DNA of 60,378 bases from Methylobacterium aerolatum (lineage in GTDB: Bacteria; Pseudomonadota; Alphaproteobacteria; Rhizobiales; Beijerinckiaceae): assembly GCF_022179085.1 (NCBI RefSeq), contig NZ_BPQE01000036.1:1-60378 (forward strand), given 5' to 3'. The first letter of the stretch is position 1. The number at the start of each line of letters is the position of its first letter. Positions 42,025 through 50,226 of the stretch are shown here, one piece after another. The translations under genes were made by a program, and so were the position numbers. The notes under the pieces are model-generated. The model was given only the letters and a program-made list of their open reading frames with translations. It was not told the DNA's origin and did no database searches.

Positions 42025-42369
42025 ATGGTTGCGCTGCAGCAAGTCCTGGTGGTGGACGATGGCGTACGAGCTGTCGACCATTCGCTCTCCGGCGAACTCG
42101 CCGGCCTCGGTTACGCGAGTGTCACCGCGTCGCTCGAAGCGGCCGACGACGTCCTCGCCGTGATCGCGCCGCCCGCCGCCGTCCTCGTCCAGGCTCCTGC
42201 CCGTCGGGACCCGGCCTATGCCCGACGCGCCGCCCGCCTCCGCGCCCGGATGCGCGAGAAGGGCATCCCCGTGATCCTGATCGGCGAAAACGGCGACGGC
42301 AGGGGCGGAGCCCCCGTCGATCTCGCCATGCGCCTCGGCGCCTGCGTTGCCGCCAAGCCGGATTACTGA
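42025..42369 (+). CDS. Receiver-like protein lacking the phosphoacceptor (pseudo-receiver)
   Basis: A 114-residue CheY-like fold. QQVLVVDDGVRAVDHSLSGELAGLGYASVTA retains the acidic pocket, but the strand that should hold the phosphorylated Asp reads PAAVLVQAPARRDP, and the switch region is IPVILIGENGDG. The C-terminal GACVAAKPDY keeps the Lys-Pro. It therefore probably does not receive phosphate. No output domain or partner is adjacent. Confidence 0.6.
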   Translation: MVALQQVLVVDDGVRAVDHSLSGELAGLGYASVTASLEAADDVLAVIAPPAAVLVQAPARRDPAYARRAARLRARMREKGIPVILIGENGDGRGGAPVDLAMRLGACVAAKPDY

Positions 42370-42471
42370 AGCATCACCGTCAATGCTTTCCGATTGCGAG
42401 CGGAGTATAGAGCCGCGCGTCTGTAGCCGTGGCGGATCGGGTTGAGCCACACCCGTCGATCAATTTCTCGT

Positions 42472-42501
42472 CGTCATTGCGAGCGCAGCGACGCAATGAT
42501 G
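42472..42501. repeat. Partial copy of the dispersed palindromic repeat
   Basis: CGTCATTGCGAGCGCAGCGA followed by CGCAATGATG matches the terminal part of the repeats at 35150-35242 and 48873-48966. The rest of this short gap (42370-42651) holds no recognised gene. Confidence 0.6.
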
Positions 42502-42651
42502 TGGATGCGTGGGTCGACCAGGGCGGTTCAGGCGCTCGGCGTCTCCCCGCGGGGAGCGGTACTGTCCTGAATCACCGCCCCTCGCTCGCCACGACAGCGA
42601 GGGCGCTCATCCCTCTTTCCGAGGGCGAACTGCCCCTTCCCCCTCCAAGAA

Positions 42652-43893
42652 TCAAGCGGCGGGCCGTGATGCCTGCGCCCGCATCAGTTCCGGCGCGCCG
42701 AAGCGCGGAAGGACGCCCTCGCGCATCACGATGCGGCGGAGGGGGCCGAGATGGGTCATCGCCAGCAAGCCGATCCCCCGGGCGAGATCGAGGGGCAGCA
42801 GGGCCGTCAGCAGGGAACGATTGAGGGCGTCCACCGCCGCCGTCCGGGCGGCCGCGTCGAGGCGGCGCCCGCGGGCGAAGGCGTCGAGCAGGCCGCGACC
42901 GCCCGGATCGCGCCCGTCCCGGCGGGCGCGGACCAGCAGGTCCCGCAGGGCGGCGGCGTCGCGGAGGCCGAGGTTCAGCCCCTGGGCGCCGATGGGCGGG
43001 AAGACGTGCCCGGCCTCGCCCACGAGGACCAGCCTGTTCGCGGCCGGCCGGGAGGCGAGCAGCCCCCGCATCGGGACGAGACCGCGCGGGCCGTCGATCC
43101 GCATGGCTCCGAGCATTCCGCGGGCCTGCCGCTCCACGGCGGCGGCCAGCGCCCCGTCGTCGAGGCCGGAGAGCCGCTCGGCCTCCTCCCGCGAGGCGAC
43201 CCAGACGAGGCTCGACCGGAACCCCCCCGTCATGGGCACGAGGGTGAAGGGGCCGGAGCGGGTGTGGAACTCCGTCGAGATGTCGTCGTGAGGGCGGGTG
43301 TGGGCGAGGATCGTCGTCACCGCCGCCTGGGGATAGTCCCATTCGCGCACCGGGATGCCGCTCGCCGCACGCAGCGGCGAGCGTCCGCCGTCGGCCGCGA
43401 CCACGAGCCGCGCCTCGACGGTCCGGCCATCCGCGAGGGACACGCGGGAGGCGTCCGCGCCGGCCTCGGCACCGGCGGAATCCGATTCGAACAGGGTCAG
43501 CCCGGGTTCCGCGCGGGCCCGCTGCCGAAGGGCCGCGACGAGATGCGCGCTCTCGACATTCCAGCCGAAGGCCTCGAGACCGATCTCGCCGCAGCGGAAC
43601 CGGGCCGGTGGGGGACGAAACAGGCTGCCGGTATCGTCGATGATCTGCAACTGGCACAGGGGGCTCGCCTTCGGGGCGATCTCGTCCCAGGCGTCGAGGG
43701 CCCCGAGGAAGCGGACCGAGCCGTCCAGAAGGGCCACGGTGCGCCCGTCCGCGAGCGGGGCATGGCGACCGATCAGCGCCGTCGGTATCCCCGCCCGCGC
43801 ACTCGCCAGCGCCGCCGCGAGGCCCACGGCTCCGGCGCCCACCACCGCCACCTCGAAGCGCGGCGTCGTCGTCTGCGATGTGGAATCCGTCAC
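42652..43893 (-). CDS. UbiH/UbiF/VisC-type FAD monooxygenase
   Basis: A 413-residue aromatic hydroxylase-like flavoprotein. FEVAVVGAGAVGLAAALASARAG is the FAD Rossmann motif, LVVAADGGRSPLRAASGIPVREWDYPQAAV the DG motif region, and RLVLVGEAGHVFPPIGAQGLNLGLRDAAAL the GD-type motif with the ubiquinone-hydroxylase signature. It likely hydroxylates a ubiquinone precursor ring; which position cannot be told from sequence alone. It starts with GTG. Confidence 0.82.
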   Translation of the reverse strand: MTDSTSQTTTPRFEVAVVGAGAVGLAAALASARAGIPTALIGRHAPLADGRTVALLDGSVRFLGALDAWDEIAPKASPLCQLQIIDDTGSLFRPPPARFRCGEIGLEAFGWNVESAHLVAALRQRARAEPGLTLFESDSAGAEAGADASRVSLADGRTVEARLVVAADGGRSPLRAASGIPVREWDYPQAAVTTILAHTRPHDDISTEFHTRSGPFTLVPMTGGFRSSLVWVASREEAERLSGLDDGALAAAVERQARGMLGAMRIDGPRGLVPMRGLLASRPAANRLVLVGEAGHVFPPIGAQGLNLGLRDAAALRDLLVRARRDGRDPGGRGLLDAFARGRRLDAAARTAAVDALNRSLLTALLPLDLARGIGLLAMTHLGPLRRIVMREGVLPRFGAPELMRAQASRPAA

Positions 43894-44249
43894 GGTCCGT
43901 CGTTCCCCGCCATCGTGTGGGCCAGTGCCACCTATCTGTTCCCGAGCTCTCGGCCTGCCAAGGGGGCTCGGCCTGCCAAGGGGGCTCGGCCTGTCACAGG
44001 GGCTCGGCCTTCCGAGGGGGACTCGGCCGGCCCATGGGGAACCTTGCCGCGCGGGAGTGGAGCGTGGGATTCGATCCCGCGCCCGCCCGCTTCCGCCTCA
44101 TCGCGACGGCAGTTGCTGGAGGTCGCCGTCCGTCGAGCCGCCGGGCACGACGGACTGATCAATCGTATCGCCCGCTGAAAGGCTTCCTAAACCGGTTTTC
44201 ACCGATCATGGAGAGGGGTGAAATCCGGAGATATCCCCGCGAGAGACTC
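43894..44249. other. Intergenic region upstream of the diguanylate cyclase
   Basis: Divergent region holding the 18-bp tandem repeat described separately. No gene is supported; the frame reading through it from the left is a shadow extension of the cyclase frame. Confidence 0.5.
43949..44020. repeat. 18-bp tandem repeat, four units
   Basis: CTCGGCCTGCCAAGGGGG is present twice exactly, followed by two diverged units and a partial fifth. It lies between the monooxygenase start and the diguanylate cyclase and could vary in copy number. Confidence 0.85.
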
Positions 44250-45734
44250 ATGCGAGACAGTTCATCTTCAGATCTCGCGCTGTCCCGGTGCCTCCTCCTC
44301 GTGGTCGGAGCGGTCCTGCTCGGCGCCCTCTGGGCCTACACGGGGTGGTCGATCTTCGAGGCGCGGGAGCGGGCCAAGGAGGCCGTTCGCCACGATGCCG
44401 CGAATCTGTTGGAGATCAGCGGGCAGGCCCTCGCCCGCGATTTCGAGATCTACGATTCCTCCCTGCGCACCGTCGCGGACCGCCTGAACAAGCCGGTGCT
44501 GGAGGAGACCGACCCCGAGTTGCGGCATCTCGCCCTGTTCGATCGGATTTCCCAGGCCAAGGGCTACGGCTCGATCTTCGTGCTGAACGACCGTGGGCAG
44601 GCCTATCTCGATTCCCGCTTCATCGTGCCCCGCCGTCTCGACGGCTCGGATCGCCTGTACTTCACGACCCACCGGGACGATCCGCATGCGGGCCTGTTCG
44701 TCGGACGGCCGTGGACGACGCGGATCAGCGGTCTCACGATGATCCCCCTCAGCCGCCGCCTCGCCTATGCGGACGGGGCCTTCGCCGGCGTCATCGTCGG
44801 GGCGATCGAGCTCGACTACTTCCGCCGGATGTTCGACCGCCTGCGGGGCAACACGCGGCTGACGATCGGCCTCGAATTCATCGACGGGAACGTCATCGTC
44901 AGCAATGCCGACCTCGCGCCAGACCTGATGATGTCCCTGGAGCCGGAGGTGTCGGGTTTCCGCGCCTCGACGCAGGTCGGCGACCTGCCCCTGCGCATCG
45001 TCGTCTCCGTGCCCGCCGAGACGATCCGCGCCGCCTGGCTGCCACGCATCCTGCCGAGCCTGTCGATCGCCTTCGGCCTGACCCTGGCGATCCTGGCCGT
45101 CCTGTTCGTCCTGAAGGAGGAACTGACCCGCCGGGTCATGGCCGAGGAGCGGGCGGTGGCGGCACAGGCCGAGTCCGAGCGCTTGGCCGCCACCGACGCG
45201 CTGACGGGCCTGTGGAACAGGCGCCGCTTCGAATCGGCCCTGGAACTGTGGGTGAAGCCCGGGGAGCGGCAGGGCTGGGCGCTGCTCCTCCTCGATGCCG
45301 ACTGCTTCAAAGGGTACAATGACGTGTACGGCCATTCCGCCGGCGACATCGTCCTGCAGAGGATCGCCGGCGTCCTCATGGACCGGGCCGCGAGCCACGG
45401 CGGCAGCGCCTACCGCATCGGGGGCGAGGAATTCGCGGTGCTGGTCCCCTGCACGGATGCCGAGGCGCTCGTCTTCGCCGAGAACCTGCGCGCGGCCGTC
45501 GCGGACCTGGCGATGCCCCACGCCCAGCACCCCAAGGGGATCCTCACGGTGAGCGGCGGCCTCGCCCATGGCAGCCACATGCCGAATGTCCCCTCCCGCG
45601 CGTGGTTCAACGCGGCCGACGAGGCGCTGTATGCCGCAAAGCGGCAGGGCCGGGACCGGATCTGTCTCGCGGCGGCCAACCACGCGAAGGAGGCCGGGTG
45701 GGCACCCCTGTCCCTGCGTGCCGCCTCGGCCTGA
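44250..45734 (+). CDS. Membrane-bound diguanylate cyclase with periplasmic sensor
   Basis: A 494-residue GGDEF protein that makes cyclic di-GMP. An N-terminal helix (CLLLVVGAVLLGALWAYTGWSIF) and a second near residue 270 (ILPSLSIAFGLTLAILAVLFVL) bracket a PDC/dCache-like periplasmic sensor (GYGSIFVLNDRGQAYLDSR, LYFTTHRDDPHAGLFVGRPW). A short coiled coil leads to the GGDEF domain (DALTGLWNRRRF, DADCFKGYNDVYGHSAGD, AYRIGGEEFAVL), with an intact GGEEF active site. No EAL domain. An I-site RxxD is not obvious. Confidence 0.9.
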   Translation: MRDSSSSDLALSRCLLLVVGAVLLGALWAYTGWSIFEARERAKEAVRHDAANLLEISGQALARDFEIYDSSLRTVADRLNKPVLEETDPELRHLALFDRISQAKGYGSIFVLNDRGQAYLDSRFIVPRRLDGSDRLYFTTHRDDPHAGLFVGRPWTTRISGLTMIPLSRRLAYADGAFAGVIVGAIELDYFRRMFDRLRGNTRLTIGLEFIDGNVIVSNADLAPDLMMSLEPEVSGFRASTQVGDLPLRIVVSVPAETIRAAWLPRILPSLSIAFGLTLAILAVLFVLKEELTRRVMAEERAVAAQAESERLAATDALTGLWNRRRFESALELWVKPGERQGWALLLLDADCFKGYNDVYGHSAGDIVLQRIAGVLMDRAASHGGSAYRIGGEEFAVLVPCTDAEALVFAENLRAAVADLAMPHAQHPKGILTVSGGLAHGSHMPNVPSRAWFNAADEALYAAKRQGRDRICLAAANHAKEAGWAPLSLRAASA

Positions 45735-45843
45735 GGCCGCGACGATGCGGCGGCGGGCCGGGTTTGCGCCCGGCGCCCGGGTCATGGAAAAGGCATGAGC
45801 GAGGGCGGGCCGGCGCGGGTGCCGGTGGCGCCGCGGGACAGCG

Positions 45844-47976
45844 ATGACCGAGACCAGCCTGCGCCCGAGCCTCCTCGATCCGCTCTTCGCCCCGGCCCGG
45901 ACGCTGCCGGGCGTCGGCCCGAAGATCGCGCCGTTGATCGAGAAGCTCCTCGGCACGCCCGAGCGGGAGGCCCGCATCGTCGATGTGCTCTTCCACCTTC
46001 CGCAGGGCGGCGTGGCGCGCAAGCTCGTGGGTTCGGTGGCGGAGGCCCCGGCGGGCGAGCCCGTGACCCTCGGCGTCACCGTGGTGGCCCACCGCCCCGC
46101 CACGGTCGGCGCGGGCAAGCGGCCGCACCGGGTCGTGGTCGAGGACACGACGGGCGACATCACCCTCGTCTTCTTCGGAATGCCCCGCGCCCGGATCGAG
46201 AAGATGCTGCCCCTGGGCGCCCATCGCTATATCTCGGGCAAGATCGACCTGTGGGAGGGTCTGCGCCAGATGGTGCATCCCTCGCGCATCCTCGACGAGG
46301 CAGGCCTCGCCGACCTTCCCGCCGTCGAGCCGATCTACGGGGCCACGGAGGGGCTGACCTCGAGGGCGATCAACAAGCTCGCCGTGGCGGCCCTCGATCG
46401 CCTCGCTCCCCTTCCCGAGTGGCAGGACCCCGCCTGGATCGCGCGCAGCCGCTTCCCGGCCTTCGGGGAGGCCCTGCGCGCCGAACACCGCCCGGAGGAT
46501 GCCCCTCCCCGCGCCGCCGACCCGCTGCAACCGCCGCCCGCCAGCCCCGCCCGGCGCCGCCTCGCCTACGACGAACTCCTGGCCTCACAGCTCGCCCTGG
46601 CCCTCACGCGCGCCCGCCAGCGCCGCAAGGCGGGGCGGGTGAATGCGGGCGACGGCGCGCTCACCGCCCGGATCGAGGCCGGGCTGCCCTTCGCCCTGAC
46701 GGGGGCGCAGCGCCGGGCGGTGGCCGACATCCGCGCCGACCTCGCCGCCCCACGCCGGATGCTCCGCCTGCTCCAGGGCGACGTGGGCTCGGGCAAGACG
46801 GCGGTGGCGCTGCTGGCCATGGCCTCGGCCGTGGAAGCCGGGCGGCAGGCGGCCCTGATGGCGCCCACCGAGATCCTGGCGCGCCAGCACTTCGAGCGCC
46901 TCGCGCCGCTGGCCGGGCACCTGCGCCTGCGCCTGATGACCGGCCGCGACCGGGCGGCGGAGCGGCGGGCGACCCTCGCCGACCTCGCGTCGGGGGAGAT
47001 CGACATCCTCGTCGGCACCCATGCCCTGTTCCAAGAAGCCGTGGCCTTCCGCGATCTCGGCCTCGCCGTGGTGGACGAGCAGCACCGCTTCGGCGTGCAT
47101 CAGCGCCTCGCCCTCGGTGCCAAGGGCGAGGCGGTGGACTTCCTGGTGATGACGGCGACGCCGATCCCGCGCACCCTGGCGCTCACCTTCTTCGGCGACA
47201 TGGATGTCTCGGTCCTCGATGAGAAGCCGGCCGGGAGGCAGCCGATCCGCACTCTGACCCTTTCGACGGAGCGCCTAGACGAGGTCGTGGCCGGCCTCGG
47301 CCGGGCCATGGCGGGCGGCGAGCGGGTCTACTGGATTTGTCCGCTCGTGGAGGAGTCGGAATTCGTCGACCTCGCGGCGGCGGCGGAGCGCTTCGAGGAC
47401 CTGCGCCAGCATTTCGGGGATGCCGTTGGGCTGATCCACGGCAAGATGCCGGGGCCCGAGAAAGACGCGGCCATGGCCCGCTTCGCGGCGGGTGAAACGA
47501 TGCTCCTCGTGTCCACCACGGTGGTCGAGGTCGGCGTCGACGTGCCCGAGGCGACCATCATGGTGGTGGAACATGCCGAGCGCTTCGGTCTGGCACAGCT
47601 GCATCAGTTGCGCGGACGCGTCGGGCGGGGCTCGAAGGCGTCCTCCTGCCTGCTGCTTTACCGGGGCCCCCTCGGGCAGGTTTCCCGTGCGCGCCTGGAG
47701 ATGATGCGGGAGACCGAGGACGGGTTCCGGATCGCCGAGGCCGACCTGAAGCTCCGCGGCGAGGGCGAGGTGCTGGGCACACGCCAATCGGGCATGGCGG
47801 CCTTCCGCCTCGCGCGGATCGAGAGCGACGGCGACCTGCTGGAGACGGCCCGCGACGATGCCCGCCTCGTCGTCGAGCGCGACCCCCGGCTCGAAACGCC
47901 GCGCGGGCAGGCCCTCAGGGTGCTGCTCTACCTGTTCGAACGCGAAGCCGCGATCCGCCTGATCGGCGCCGGATGA
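45844..47976 (+). CDS. recG: ATP-dependent DNA helicase RecG
   Basis: A 710-residue RecG, the branch-migrating helicase that reverses stalled forks. The N-terminal wedge OB domain (VTLGVTVVAHRPATVGAGKRPHRVVVEDTTGDITLVFFG) is followed by the helicase domains with QGDVGSGKTAVALLAM (Walker A), VVDEQHRFGVHQR (DEQH box), MTATPIPRTLALTFFGDMDVSVLDEKPAGR and VVEVGVDVPEATIMVVEHAERFGLAQLHQLRGRVGR. Length and motif order match the family. It starts with ATG after a spacer from the cyclase gene. Confidence 0.95.
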   Translation: MTETSLRPSLLDPLFAPARTLPGVGPKIAPLIEKLLGTPEREARIVDVLFHLPQGGVARKLVGSVAEAPAGEPVTLGVTVVAHRPATVGAGKRPHRVVVEDTTGDITLVFFGMPRARIEKMLPLGAHRYISGKIDLWEGLRQMVHPSRILDEAGLADLPAVEPIYGATEGLTSRAINKLAVAALDRLAPLPEWQDPAWIARSRFPAFGEALRAEHRPEDAPPRAADPLQPPPASPARRRLAYDELLASQLALALTRARQRRKAGRVNAGDGALTARIEAGLPFALTGAQRRAVADIRADLAAPRRMLRLLQGDVGSGKTAVALLAMASAVEAGRQAALMAPTEILARQHFERLAPLAGHLRLRLMTGRDRAAERRATLADLASGEIDILVGTHALFQEAVAFRDLGLAVVDEQHRFGVHQRLALGAKGEAVDFLVMTATPIPRTLALTFFGDMDVSVLDEKPAGRQPIRTLTLSTERLDEVVAGLGRAMAGGERVYWICPLVEESEFVDLAAAAERFEDLRQHFGDAVGLIHGKMPGPEKDAAMARFAAGETMLLVSTTVVEVGVDVPEATIMVVEHAERFGLAQLHQLRGRVGRGSKASSCLLLYRGPLGQVSRARLEMMRETEDGFRIAEADLKLRGEGEVLGTRQSGMAAFRLARIESDGDLLETARDDARLVVERDPRLETPRGQALRVLLYLFEREAAIRLIGAG

Positions 47977-48227
47977 ACGGGTCCGTTCAGGAAAGCGACA
48001 GGTGAGTCTGCGGGAGAAAATAATTCCGGCGAGTCTGCGCAGATCGCCGCAGCCGCGAGAAACATCAAGGAGAACAATGATTTAAGGGCAGATAAGCGGA
48101 GGGCAGATGTCGGGCGCACAAGACACCGCAGCCCTCGCACCTTGCATCGGACACAATCGCCCCTTAACTGCAGATGAACGAATGGCCCGGTACCCCGGGT
48201 CGTCACGGACGAATCTGGAGGACGGAC

Positions 48228-48548
48228 ATGTCGAACGGACTGTTCCAGCACCTGCCGGGCTCCAACGAGATGGCCGGTCACTTCGCTCTCGCCAATGAGC
48301 CGTGGTTGATGCCCATCTCCGATCGGGAGTCGGCCTCGAACCGGACTGCGGACGAATTGCAGGCGGCGGTGAAGCGGGCGGCGCGGCCGTTTTGGATCGC
48401 CGCGAACGGACTGGTGGTGGCCCTGGGTCTCGCGCTGACCATCCAGGCGAGCACCGGCTGGATGACCCCCCACGCCCCCGCGCCGGTCTCCGTCGCGCAG
48501 GCGAGCCCGCCGACCCTGGCGCCGCAGACGGCTTCCCTGAGCCGCTAA
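48228..48548 (+). CDS. Small single-span membrane protein, hypothetical
   Basis: A 106-residue protein with one C-terminal-half membrane helix (PFWIAANGLVVALGLALTIQAS) after a soluble N-terminus (SNGLFQHLPGSNEMAGHFALANEPWLMPISDR). GGAGGACGGAC precedes the ATG. I do not recognise it. The gap after recG (47977-48227) shows only a small GAACGG/CCGTTC hairpin. Confidence 0.6.
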   Translation: MSNGLFQHLPGSNEMAGHFALANEPWLMPISDRESASNRTADELQAAVKRAARPFWIAANGLVVALGLALTIQASTGWMTPHAPAPVSVAQASPPTLAPQTASLSR

Positions 48549-49019
48549 GCCGGGACGCCAGGCGCAGCCCCACCCACCCTGAATCGCTTGTCCGTCCCAA
48601 GGGCAAATCGGTACGGTCCGAGACATCTGGCCCTCACGAAACGTGGCGGCTCCCTGGATTGCTTCCCACCGTCCGCAGTGACGGTGGCACGAGGCAGTCA
48701 CGGGAGCCGCAGTCGTTTTCCACGCACGGAGATCCGGTAAGATTTCGCGCGCGACAGGCGGCTTCAAGGTTTGGGGTGCCTTGCACCGTGATGGCGACTG
48801 CGTGCCCCGCTGCGCCCGCTCGCACCCTCCATGCTTGCGCGTCATCGAGGTATCCCGGATCGCCCCGCTCCCCGTCATCGCGAGCGCAGCGAAGCAATTC
48901 AGCGATGCGCACCGTTCGGCATCGTCCCGCCGCCCTGGATGGCTTCGCTGCTCTCGCAAGAACGATGGAGAGGCGTGATCCTGATCCGACCGGAACGGCG
49001 TTGGCGCAGTTCCTGTCGC
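48549..49019. other. Repeat-bearing intergenic region
   Basis: No gene is supported. The stretch carries fragments related to dispersed repeats (CCTGGATTGCTTC near 48652) and the full palindromic copy at 48873-48966. Confidence 0.55.
48873..48966. repeat. Full intergenic copy of the dispersed palindromic repeat
   Basis: CGTCATCGCGAGCGCAGCG, GAAGCAATTCAG, then CCCTGGATGGCTTCGCTG and CTCGCAAGAACGATGG. It is the same architecture and terminal words as the insertion inside dnaE2. Confidence 0.75.
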
Positions 49020-49805
49020 TCACGCCTCTTCAGGTGCCGTCTCGCGCTTCTCCGCGGCGGGGCCGTGGGCCGCACGCAGGCTTGCCGCCATCGAGTGCAG
49101 ACGGGTCTGCGGATCCTCCGGCTGGATCACGCCCGCCGACATGACGAGCTTGGCCGCATCGTCCACGCTGATTGGAACCTCCACCACCTCCGAGCGCGGC
49201 AGGTAGAAGAAGAACCCGGTGGTCGGGTTCGGCGCGCAGGGAAGGAAGACGCCGACGAGATCCTTGGTCCCGGCCTCCCGCGCCCGCAGCGCCCCCTCGA
49301 CCTCCGGTGCGGCCGGGGCCGACAGGAAGACCACGGACCACGTGCCCTTCACCGGAAACTCCACGAGTCCCACCGTGCGGAACGACGTGCCGTTGGCGGA
49401 GAATAGCGTCTCGAAGATCTGGCGCAGGCCCCGGTACAGCCCCGAGATGACCGGCGTGCGGGCGAGCAGCACCTCCCCGAACTCGATGATCGAACGCCCG
49501 ACGAGGTTGGCCGTCAGGAAGCCGAGCAGCGTCACCGCGACGAAGGCGATGACGAGGCCGATGCCGGGAATCGAGAAGGGCAGATAATGATCCGGCAGGT
49601 AGCTCGCCGGTATCAGCGGCTTCACGAAGGAATCGATCAACGCGATGATCCACCACGTGATGTAGACCGTGATGGCCAGGGGCCCGGCAACGATGATCCC
49701 CGTGAGGAAGTAGGTGCGCAGGCGGCCACGGGCGCTGACGCGCCGCTTCGGGGCGGCCGCGGGCTCCGGGACCAGGGGCGGGATCGGCGGGAGACTCGAC
49801 ACCAC
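49020..49805 (-). CDS. DUF502 family membrane protein
   Basis: A 261-residue protein with two N-terminal membrane helices (TYFLTGIIVAGPLAITVYITWWIIALI; FSIPGIGLVIAFVAVTLLGFLTANLVG) and a soluble beta-rich domain (PVISGLYRGLRQIFETLF, GLVEFPVKGTWSVVFLSA, VGVFLPCAPNPTTGFFFYLPRSEVVEVPISVDDAAKLVMSAGV), which is the DUF502 pattern. Function is unknown. The tandem GTG start with GGGAG upstream puts the first helix near the N-terminus; the longer frame reads through low-complexity sequence. Confidence 0.82.
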   Translation of the reverse strand: MVSSLPPIPPLVPEPAAAPKRRVSARGRLRTYFLTGIIVAGPLAITVYITWWIIALIDSFVKPLIPASYLPDHYLPFSIPGIGLVIAFVAVTLLGFLTANLVGRSIIEFGEVLLARTPVISGLYRGLRQIFETLFSANGTSFRTVGLVEFPVKGTWSVVFLSAPAAPEVEGALRAREAGTKDLVGVFLPCAPNPTTGFFFYLPRSEVVEVPISVDDAAKLVMSAGVIQPEDPQTRLHSMAASLRAAHGPAAEKRETAPEEA

Positions 49806-50226
49806 GGTTGCTCCCTGGGCCGCGAAAGGCCGGGCGGTCCCCGGCGACACGGTGGCGACCGCACACGCGCGCCCTGAGGTAGCGGTTGCGATTGCCGTGC
49901 TCAAGTGGGCGCGGAGCGCCGCCGCGGACGCAGGGATGCCACCGTGAAGCCGTTGTTTCCGCTGCGGGACCGTCGTCCGAACGAATTGCGCGCAATCGGT
50001 TTCGATGTCAGCCATCTGTGATTGCGTAATGAAAGGTCCATCCGACAGGCGCACACGCAGGTATTGCAGCTTAGAATTGATATAATCAAATCCTGTTGTG
50101 TTTCAGGAACACATGGCGGCAATCAAGGGAAACCCAAGGACATCGACGGCAGGCACGTTGATTGCGGCGAAAGCCTCGTCGAAGAGGCCCTGGGCGCGCG
50201 TGTTGCGCCGCGAGAGGCGCAAGGGA
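49806..50226. other. Intergenic region before the TonB receptor
   Basis: Divergent promoter region with an AT-rich patch (ATTGATATAATCAAATCCTG around 50076) that probably includes the receptor promoter. I could not identify a convincing Fur box. Confidence 0.45.

Noticed and set aside
47977-47990. GAACGG/CCGTTC hairpin after recG as a terminator
   Set aside because: Very short stem, tiny loop and no T-run.
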